A program made the translations under genes and the position numbers. Of a stretch of 64,000 nucleotides of DNA, positions 33,572 to 39,729 are shown one piece after another. How positions within the stretch are numbered: position 1 is the stretch's first letter; the number at the start of each line of letters is the position of its first letter. The notes below the pieces were generated by a model. That model did not search any database. It saw nothing but the letters and a program-made list of their open reading frames with translations, and was not told the origin of the DNA. Source of the stretch: Tenacibaculum gallaicum (GTDB lineage Bacteria > Bacteroidota > Bacteroidia > Flavobacteriales > Flavobacteriaceae); the NCBI RefSeq assembly GCF_003387615.1, contig NZ_QUNS01000003.1, positions 250,591 to 314,590 of the forward strand, given 5' to 3'.

Positions 33572-33664
33572 GTGAAAATTGCTATAGACTTCTTCCTTTA
33601 TATTATTATAACAAGGCGCAATAGTAATTTTTGTCTTATTTATGTGTTAATACATAATGAATGA
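33572..33664 (+). CDS. Possible 30-codon leaderless leader peptide
   Basis: A GTG located 5 nt after a perfect -7 box opens a 30-codon frame (MKIAIDFFLYIIIT...) with a hydrophobic stretch and a basic/polar end. Its TGA at 33662-33664 overlaps the ATG of the next gene (33657) in another frame. This arrangement could couple translation. There is no homology support, so the call is tentative. Confidence 0.15.
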   Translation: MKIAIDFFLYIIITRRNSNFCLIYVLIHNE

Positions 33665-33968
33665 AAAGAAAAATTTAATCAAAAATAAAAGTATGATAGA
33701 AATATTAGCATTAGTTTTTTTAGGTAAGAAAATAGCTGAACTAGCAGAAAAAAAAGGAGAAAGTCCTAAAAAATGGAGAGGTATAATGATTGGCTCTTGG
33801 TTTGGAGCTGAAATCTTAGGTTTTGTAATATTTGCCTTTACTGTGGGTATAAATGATAATACTATTTTCCCTGCTGCAATGGTAGGACTGACTTGTGGTT
33901 TAGCTAGTTATTTTGTTGTTAGAAATATGTTGTCTGCAAAACCTAATGCTCTAAAAGAATTATCTTAG
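33657..33968 (+). CDS. Small membrane protein of unknown function
   Basis: A 103-residue protein. It has an N-terminal hydrophobic part (MIEILALVFLGKKIAELAEK), then GIMIGSWFGAEILGFVIFAFTV and a C-terminal segment AAMVGLTCGLASYFVVRNML, so two to three membrane helices. An ATG at 33693 would remove 12 charged residues and may be the true start. The sequence KKGESPKKWRG between the helices is conserved-looking, but I know no function. It is followed by a bidirectional terminator shared with the AraC-type gene. Confidence 0.6.
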   Translation: MNEKKNLIKNKSMIEILALVFLGKKIAELAEKKGESPKKWRGIMIGSWFGAEILGFVIFAFTVGINDNTIFPAAMVGLTCGLASYFVVRNMLSAKPNALKELS

Positions 33969-34006
33969 GTGATAAAACATTAAACCTTTGATACCATAAA
34001 ACAAAT

Positions 34007-34038
34007 AGTGCATAGCATTCTAAAGAATGTTATGCACT
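34007..34038. terminator. Bidirectional terminator between convergent genes
   Basis: AGTGCATAGCATTC and GAATGTTATGCACT pair over 14 bp (one G-T) around TAAA. GTTTTGTAACTTTTTT follows on the plus side and ATTTGTTTTATG on the minus side. Confidence 0.75.
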
Positions 34039-34062
34039 GTTTTGTAACTTTTTTATGATATT

Positions 34063-34986
34063 TTACTCTACAGGTATACAAATGTCTACAATACACTTCC
34101 CTTCTGGGTGCTCATTAGGATTGTTATAAAAAATTTCATACGGGTCTTGGTCTGCTTTTTTAAAACCGTGTTCGCTCATCCATACAAAACTACTTTCCCA
34201 TGCTTGTTGAAATTCTGATGAAGTAATTTCTAAACGAGAAACCACACATTTTGCTTCTGGTATTTCTTTTATACTTACTTCACCTTCCGTTTTTACCTCT
34301 GTATTTAAGGTTAAACAAACACTCATTCTAATTTTATCTTCATCGGTAATTTTAGGACTGTCATGATATACCGTTAACATTCTTAAACTCTCTTGTTGCA
34401 TTAATCCTTTAGGATAAGCCCATTTCATTAATTTATGGTAAGTATTTTCTACAGCCTCCATTTTTCCTTGATGTGTTAAATAGGCTACTTTTAAGATTGG
34501 CATTATTTTTACTTCAGTTTTTGCTTTCATTTGCATCCATTCTAAGTTTGTGTGTATGTTACAAATGTATTGCTCAAACTGTGTTTCTATTTTTCCTTTC
34601 TTGCTTTCTGTTTTACAAATCTTGCTATATTTTAGTGGACTTTCTTTTTTAAACTCTACTGGACTCATTCCATAGAACTTCTTAAAAGCTCTTGAAAATG
34701 ATGACAAGGTTGTAAAACCAACTACTTCAGATACTTCTGTAACCGTTTTTTGTTTTTTATGTAATAAAAATGCTGCTGCCTTCTCTACTCTTTTTCTGGT
34801 AATAAATTCATTAACAGTTTCTTTAGTTACCGCTTTAAAAAGTCTGTGAAAATGGTATGGAGAGAAATAGGCCTTTTCTGCTATTTCTTCTAAAATTAAT
34901 TTCTTATCTAAATTACCTTCTATAAAATCAATAGCATTACTTACTCGTATGATTGTTTTACTGGATATTTTTTTAGATGATTTCAT
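34063..34986 (-). CDS. AraC-family regulator with GyrI-like effector domain
   Basis: A 307-residue protein. The N-terminal AraC DNA-binding domain (about residues 12-112) has both helix-turn-helix units: LILEEIAEKAYFSPYHFHRL and VTEVSEVVGFTTLSSFSRAF, then YGMSPVEFKK. The C-terminal part (about 150-307) is a GyrI-like/Rob-type ligand-binding domain (YLTHQGKMEAVENTYHKLMK; SFVWMSEHGFKKADQDPYEI). Such proteins respond to small lipophilic compounds. It overlaps the upstream hydrolase gene by 14 bp and is the last gene of the ndh operon. Confidence 0.9.
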   Translation of the reverse strand: MKSSKKISSKTIIRVSNAIDFIEGNLDKKLILEEIAEKAYFSPYHFHRLFKAVTKETVNEFITRKRVEKAAAFLLHKKQKTVTEVSEVVGFTTLSSFSRAFKKFYGMSPVEFKKESPLKYSKICKTESKKGKIETQFEQYICNIHTNLEWMQMKAKTEVKIMPILKVAYLTHQGKMEAVENTYHKLMKWAYPKGLMQQESLRMLTVYHDSPKITDEDKIRMSVCLTLNTEVKTEGEVSIKEIPEAKCVVSRLEITSSEFQQAWESSFVWMSEHGFKKADQDPYEIFYNNPNEHPEGKCIVDICIPVE

Positions 34987-35506
34987 AACTACTTTTTACT
35001 TGTAAACATAACCTTTCAGCAAATTCTTCTTCCTTATACATTTCATGCACTTTCTTTGGAATTATCCTGTAATCAACCTCCATTTTTTCAAACCAACTAT
35101 TATTTGGTTTGTAAGTATCTTTTTCACCATAATAAAGCACTATTTTTCCTTTGTTTTTTTCTATTTCATAGCGTAATCTTGTAGCTGAAACAGTATAAAG
35201 ACTTTCAACATCTAAACCTTTTAAACAGGCTTTCCAAACTATAGTTCCTCCTATACTAAAAGCTAAAACAGTAAGTCGTTCTTTTTCTAACTCTATTAAG
35301 TTTTTAACTGCCTTCTCTATTCCTCCGTTTACAAAAAAATGATGTCGCTCTTCTTCTGACAAATTCTTTTCTGTCATTTCAGCTAGTTCACAGCTACTAT
35401 AAAATGTAACCTCAAAGTCTTCTGACAGTTTATCAACATACATCGAAACCCAACGAGTATCAGTCGTTCCCCAAAGGTCTGATAAAATTATTAATCGATT
35501 TTTCAT
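34973..35506 (-). CDS. Alpha/beta-hydrolase-like protein
   Basis: A 177-residue small alpha/beta hydrolase. A nucleophile elbow-like AFSIGG (Ser84) is followed by a strand ending YYGEKD (Asp130) and KVHEMY (His154), which gives a plausible catalytic triad in the right order. The N-terminal RLIILSDLWGTTDTRWVSMY replaces the usual oxyanion strand. The protein is shorter than most family members (usually 220-300), with a minimal cap. Substrate unknown. Overlaps both neighbours (14 bp and 4 bp). Confidence 0.65.
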   Translation of the reverse strand: MKNRLIILSDLWGTTDTRWVSMYVDKLSEDFEVTFYSSCELAEMTEKNLSEEERHHFFVNGGIEKAVKNLIELEKERLTVLAFSIGGTIVWKACLKGLDVESLYTVSATRLRYEIEKNKGKIVLYYGEKDTYKPNNSWFEKMEVDYRIIPKKVHEMYKEEEFAERLCLQVKSSYEII

Positions 35507-35865
35507 GTACTACTTCCTTTTTTTTGCAAAACGAAAAACACAAAGCCTCCTGCAAAATATAAAACAACATCCAATACGTCGACAGTATACCTTATATGAT
35601 ATTTAGGTAAAACAAACTCAAATAACACTGAGTATAATACACATATATAAACTATTACCCCTAAAGGTATTTGATAATATTTATTATTCTTACTCCACCT
35701 TAAAATATAGAGGCATATAGTTAATACTATAGGTATTATTAGAAAGTCGTTCACATAATTATTAATGAAAGAGGGAAGTTTTACACTTAATTTTTGTGCA
35801 ACATAGATAAGACTTCCTATAACTATTGAAATTATAAAATAATATGTAAGTATCTTTTTTTGCAC
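35503..35865 (-). CDS. Small membrane protein of unknown function
   Basis: A 120-residue, GTG-started protein with four hydrophobic segments (about 5-24, 34-51, 62-83 and 92-112). No known motif was recognised. It starts one base after the stop of the zinc-ribbon gene (TAG-T-GTG) and overlaps the hydrolase gene by 4 bp, so it is cotranscribed with them. Confidence 0.6.
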   Translation of the reverse strand: MQKKILTYYFIISIVIGSLIYVAQKLSVKLPSFINNYVNDFLIIPIVLTICLYILRWSKNNKYYQIPLGVIVYICVLYSVLFEFVLPKYHIRYTVDVLDVVLYFAGGFVFFVLQKKGSST

Positions 35866-35866
35866 A

Positions 35867-36175
35867 CTACCCTGCTGCGACCATAGCTACAAACCATGCT
35901 ATTAAAGCACCTATAGCACTCACCAATAAATATGCTGAATATAAAATCCAACCAACAACACGATACAACCAAAATGAATGTTTTTTTAATCGTTCTGCTA
36001 AATTAGGGTTTTCTATTTCATGCTTCGCTTTTTTGAGCTCTTCTTGTTTGTAAGCTGTAACTTTTTGTTCTTGTTTTTTTTTAAAAGAAATTAATGTATT
36101 GCAGTTTTTACAGTAATCTCTATTGGTATTAAAAACTCCGCAATTAGGACATTTAACGTTTCTAGTAATTGCCAT
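35867..36175 (-). CDS. Zinc-ribbon membrane protein
   Basis: A 102-residue protein. The start is placed at ATG 36175, so that it reads MAITRNVKCPNCGVFNTNRD and puts the zinc ribbon at the N terminus; a further-upstream ATG would overlap the ndh gene by 95 bp. The ribbon is CPNC (Cys10 and Cys13) with CKNC (Cys22 and Cys25). A charged helix (about 35-65) and one or two C-terminal membrane segments (RVVGWILYSAYLLVSAIGAL) follow. It overlaps the ndh gene by 14 bp. The function is unknown. Confidence 0.75.
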   Translation of the reverse strand: MAITRNVKCPNCGVFNTNRDYCKNCNTLISFKKKQEQKVTAYKQEELKKAKHEIENPNLAERLKKHSFWLYRVVGWILYSAYLLVSAIGALIAWFVAMVAAG

Positions 36176-37475
36176 TTTCTTGTTCTTTAAAGCTGTATTT
36201 ATTTTTCTTTTTATAAGGTCGGATGATAAGCCTAGTTTCTCTATCAAAGCGTACATAATTATACACCCAATTCATAAATACCACTGCTTTGTTTCTAAAT
36301 CCGATAAGTGAAAATAAGTGTACAAACATCCAAATAAACCATGCAAAAACTCCTTGAAACTTCCAACTAGCCAAGTCTACCACAGCTTTATTTCTTCCAA
36401 TAGTTGCCATGGAACCTTTATCGTTATACACAAATGACTTTTGTTTTTTACTTTTTAATTTTGCTAAGATATTTTTACCTAACAATCGTCCTTGTTGAAT
36501 GGCTGGTTGCGCCATCATTGGGTGTCCTCTTTTATAACCTTTTGTTTCCATGCATGCTACATCTCCGATAGCATATATATTATCGTAACCGATTACCTTG
36601 TTGTATTCATTTACTTTAAATCGGTTGGCTCTTTCAACTACACATTCTTGGTTTAAACCATTAATAGCAGCTCCTTTTACTCCTGCTGCCCAAATAACTG
36701 TTTGTGCTTTAAAATGATCTTCTCCGTTAGTGGTAACAGTTTCTCCGTCGTAATCTAATACACGAAGGTCTTTCCATACATCTACCCCAAGTTTTATTAA
36801 AAAGTCTTCTGCTTTTTCAGAAGCTTTATTACTCATTCCTTTTAATAATTCACCTGAACTTTGAATGAGGTTTATTTTCATCTGTCGAATATCCAAATCA
36901 GGGTAGTCTTTAGGTAAAATACCTTTTTTCATTTCTGCTAAAGCTCCCGCCAACTCTACTCCTGTTGGGCCACCTCCTACGATAACAAAGTTCATTAACT
37001 CTCTTCGTTTTTCTAAATCTGTAGCCAATAATGCTTCTTCAAAATTTTCTAAAACTAAACTACGAATATTTAATGCTTGCGGAACTGATTTCATTTCCAT
37101 AGCATTTTTTTGAATATTAGTGTTTCCAAAAAAATTTGTTATTGATCCTGTGGCTATAACCAACTCATCGTACTCTAGGTTTCCTATCGTAGTTTCTATA
37201 TAGTTTTTCTCTGCATGTATTTGAGTAACTTTTGCCAATCTAAAGAAAAAATTTTCTACATCGTTAAACCTTTTTCTTAAAGGAAACGCTATACTATCAG
37301 GCTCTAAGCCTCCTGTAGCAACTTGATATAGTAAAGGCTGAAAAGTATGATAATTGTGTTTATCTATTAAAACAACCTGTAATTCTTGGTTTTCTAGAGC
37401 TCTTGCTACTGCCAATCCTGCAAATCCTCCTCCTATAATAATTACTCGAGGAAAACTTGTTTGAGGTATGTTCAT
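36162..37475 (-). CDS. ndh: Type II NADH:quinone oxidoreductase (NDH-2)
   Basis: A 437-residue NDH-2. The first FAD motif is RVIIIGGGFAGLAVARAL (residues 10-27), with DKHNYHTFQPLLYQVATGGL after it. The second dinucleotide site is FVIVGGGPTGVELAGALAEM, and YAIGDVACM is the FAD-contacting motif near 300. The C terminus has amphipathic hydrophobic stretches (WFIWMFVHLFSLIGF) for membrane anchoring. It oxidises NADH and reduces quinone without pumping protons. It heads an operon of five overlapping or near-overlapping genes running down to 34063. Confidence 0.95.
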   Translation of the reverse strand: MNIPQTSFPRVIIIGGGFAGLAVARALENQELQVVLIDKHNYHTFQPLLYQVATGGLEPDSIAFPLRKRFNDVENFFFRLAKVTQIHAEKNYIETTIGNLEYDELVIATGSITNFFGNTNIQKNAMEMKSVPQALNIRSLVLENFEEALLATDLEKRRELMNFVIVGGGPTGVELAGALAEMKKGILPKDYPDLDIRQMKINLIQSSGELLKGMSNKASEKAEDFLIKLGVDVWKDLRVLDYDGETVTTNGEDHFKAQTVIWAAGVKGAAINGLNQECVVERANRFKVNEYNKVIGYDNIYAIGDVACMETKGYKRGHPMMAQPAIQQGRLLGKNILAKLKSKKQKSFVYNDKGSMATIGRNKAVVDLASWKFQGVFAWFIWMFVHLFSLIGFRNKAVVFMNWVYNYVRFDRETRLIIRPYKKKNKYSFKEQENGNY

Positions 37476-37589
37476 TATTTACTAGGGTTTTATATCTAAA
37501 AAGCAAATTTAACTAAAAGAGAAAGGAGTTAATTAAAATTTATTTTTTAGTTTTACGTTAAACCCTCGTTAATCAAATCAGGAACTGTC

Positions 37590-38024
37590 ATGTTTAATTT
37601 TTTTAAGAAGAAAAAAGTAAAGGGTTTAACTATAGTGTGCGATACAGATGTTATACTCATAAACAGTAAACCTCTTACATTCCCCACTGATTATACTACT
37701 TTGATTGAAATTTTAGGAAAACCTACTAGAGAGTTAAAGAAAAGTAATGATTATATTATTTGGGATACGCATGGTATTTTTTGCGGTTATACTGAAAGAG
37801 ACAATATTTTGTCTATAAATATTTATCAGAATAAAAAAGATAGAAGTGAGTACAACACTAAAAAACAGTTTAAAGGAAAGCTTGTTTTAAATGATGAAGA
37901 GATTACCAACGATGAGTTTGGTAAAATTCCATTAGGTAAGGTCGCAATTCACAGATTAGGCAGAGAAAGTGACATGCGTTTTGGCTTTAGTATTGGTGTT
38001 AATAGAGTTTATAAAGGCTTATAA
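37590..38024 (+). CDS. Conserved protein of unknown function
   Basis: A 144-residue soluble protein starting MFNFFKKKKVKGLTIVCD. It has a mixed alpha/beta look with a LIEILGKPTRELKK helix, then DYIIWDTHGIFCGY and VAIHRLGRESDMRFGFSI. I recognise no domain with confidence. It is divergent from ndh and convergent with the 175-aa gene, where the stop codons abut as TTATAA. Confidence 0.6.
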   Translation: MFNFFKKKKVKGLTIVCDTDVILINSKPLTFPTDYTTLIEILGKPTRELKKSNDYIIWDTHGIFCGYTERDNILSINIYQNKKDRSEYNTKKQFKGKLVLNDEEITNDEFGKIPLGKVAIHRLGRESDMRFGFSIGVNRVYKGL

Positions 38025-38546
38025 CTCTAACTTTACTTGCTGTAGAGTTTTGTTTGTTATTACCAGTTTATTGATTATTTTTTTTCTCAAAACATCAATA
38101 TCTTCTTCGTAATAACGCGCCCATTTATACTCTTTAAACAAAGTTTGAATTTGCTTTAGGCGTTGATGTACTAATTCTGAATTCATTAAAAAGTGATTGT
38201 TTTCTAAACCTTCTTGAACTCTTTTTATGCTTGCTTTTGCTTTTGTATAATCTACCTCTAAATAGAATACTTTATCGATGCTGTTTAATGGATAAAAACT
38301 TGACCAGTTTGCATACCCCACATAATATTTCTGATTTTTATAGTCTTCTATTCCCTTAATTTTCCATCGGCAATTGGCAACTCTACCCCAGTGATTTGAA
38401 TAGCGAAAAACACCATCTTCTGTGTAATAGTAATAGCTTCCTGATTTACTTTGAAAATGCGCCTTCATATCATCAAAGAAATTGATCTTTTGCATTTCAA
38501 ACTCACAATACGTACTTCTATAAAAATTGAATTTATGATATTTCAT
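38019..38546 (-). CDS. Conserved flavobacterial protein of unknown function
   Basis: A 175-residue basic and aromatic soluble protein, with repeated Trp/Tyr (SGSYYYYTEDGVFRYSNHWG, RWKIKGIEDYKNQKYYVGYA). No known motif was seen. It overlaps the yjbQ gene by one base (TAATG), so the two are translated from one mRNA and may act together. The last 50 residues are helical (VHQRLKQIQTLFKEYKWARY). Confidence 0.6.
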   Translation of the reverse strand: MKYHKFNFYRSTYCEFEMQKINFFDDMKAHFQSKSGSYYYYTEDGVFRYSNHWGRVANCRWKIKGIEDYKNQKYYVGYANWSSFYPLNSIDKVFYLEVDYTKAKASIKRVQEGLENNHFLMNSELVHQRLKQIQTLFKEYKWARYYEEDIDVLRKKIINKLVITNKTLQQVKLEL

Positions 38547-38968
38547 TAACTTCCAAAAGCTGTTAGTACTATTTTTCTTCTACCTCCATGGTTTCTGTGC
38601 TCTCCTAAATACACTCCTTGCCAAGTTCCTAAATTAAGTTCTCCATTGGTTATCGGAATTTGTACCTGACATCCTAACATAGAGCTTTTAATATGTGCTG
38701 GCATATCATCGGATCCCTCATAATCGTGTTTGTAGTATGGCATATTTTCTGGAACCATCTTATTGATGTGTGACTCAAAGTCTATTCTTACTGTTGGGTC
38801 TGCATTTTCATTAATAGTTAAACTAGCAGAAGTATGCTTTATAAATATTTGTAGCTGTCCTATTTGAATATTTTCAAGCTCTGGAAGTACTTCTAACAAA
38901 ACACCTGTAATTAAATGATAGCCTCTATTAAATGCTGGTAATTGAATTTCTTTTTGGTAAAATTGCAT
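38546..38968 (-). CDS. yjbQ: YjbQ/UPF0047 protein (thiamine-phosphate synthase-like activity reported for the family)
   Basis: A 140-residue YjbQ family protein. The conserved segments are LQIFIKHTSASLTINENADP, VPENMPYYKHDYEGSDDMPAHIKSSMLG and LGTWQGVYLGEHRNHGGRRKI, with the metal-binding His residues (KH in YYKHDYEG and AHIK). The family forms trimers that bind zinc; a secondary thiamine-phosphate synthase activity has been reported, but its physiological role is uncertain. It lies between the LytTR regulator and the 175-aa gene in the same direction. Confidence 0.92.
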   Translation of the reverse strand: MQFYQKEIQLPAFNRGYHLITGVLLEVLPELENIQIGQLQIFIKHTSASLTINENADPTVRIDFESHINKMVPENMPYYKHDYEGSDDMPAHIKSSMLGCQVQIPITNGELNLGTWQGVYLGEHRNHGGRRKIVLTAFGS

Positions 38969-38977
38969 TTTACAAAT

Positions 38978-39727
38978 CTAAAATACTTCTTTTATAATTT
39001 TTAGAAATTCTTGCTTTTTTGTTTTTGAAATAGGAATTGTTGTTTGATTTTGCATTAGTAAAAAATCTCCGTCTTTTTTTACAAATTTTTCTAAATAATG
39101 AAGGTTTATTAAGTAAGATCTATGACATCTAAAAAATAAGTTATTTCCCTGAAGTTGATTTTCAAAGTATGCTAGTGGTTTACAAATTAATTCTCTTTCT
39201 TTATTTGCTAAATGTACTTTTGTATACATTCCATCTGCTTCTAAGTATAAAATATCTTCATGCGAAACAAAAATAATTTCTCCTGGTACTTCTAAAGCTA
39301 TTTTATGTGATGATAACGATTGAATGGCTTTTTTTAACTCTGAAAATTGTGCTGTTACCTTTTTTTGGTTAATATTAACTTTTGCTTTATTTATAGCTAC
39401 TCGTAACTCTTCTCTATCAATTGGTTTAACCAAATAGTCTATTGCAGATAATTTTAATGCTTCTAATGCGTATTGTTGATATGCTGTTGTAAAAATTAAT
39501 TGAAACTCTATAGGTTCTGAAATAAAATCTAATATTTCTAAACCTGAGTACTCAGGCATTTCAATATCTAAAAAAACAATATCTGGATTGTTTTCTTTAA
39601 TTGACTTTACTCCATTTACTAAGTTATCTGCTGTAATAACATTTTTTATTTCAGAAAAAAACTCTGTAAGCATCGTTTTCATTACACTACGTGCTTTAGC
39701 CTCATCATCAATTATTAAAGCTTTCAT
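38978..39727 (-). CDS. LytTR-type response regulator
   Basis: A 249-residue response regulator. The receiver domain (1-120) has the acidic pocket (ALIIDDEAKAR) and phospho-acceptor Asp54 in VFLDIEMPEYSG, with Lys near IDYLVKPIDREEL. The C-terminal LytTR DNA-binding domain (about 145-247) carries LEADGMYTKVHL and FFRCHRSYLINLHYLEKFVK. It is placed 2 bp after the kinase stop codon (39730), so they form one operon. Confidence 0.95.
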   Translation of the reverse strand: MKALIIDDEAKARSVMKTMLTEFFSEIKNVITADNLVNGVKSIKENNPDIVFLDIEMPEYSGLEILDFISEPIEFQLIFTTAYQQYALEALKLSAIDYLVKPIDREELRVAINKAKVNINQKKVTAQFSELKKAIQSLSSHKIALEVPGEIIFVSHEDILYLEADGMYTKVHLANKERELICKPLAYFENQLQGNNLFFRCHRSYLINLHYLEKFVKKDGDFLLMQNQTTIPISKTKKQEFLKIIKEVF

Positions 39728-39729
39728 TA

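Larger units (their letters stand above)
33327..33656. other. 330-bp intergenic region with a candidate RNA structure
   Basis: No convincing gene. Around 33430-33530 the base composition is richer in C and G than elsewhere, with repeated CACTCT/GAGAGTG words. The hairpin at 33460-33495 and a -7 box at 33559-33566 are the only structures I can define. It could hold a small RNA or a long leader of the gene at 33657. Confidence 0.4.

Noticed and set aside
36176..36256. Longer N terminus for the zinc-ribbon protein
   Set aside because: It would overlap ndh by 95 bp and put 27 unrelated residues before the ribbon. ATG 36175 fits better.
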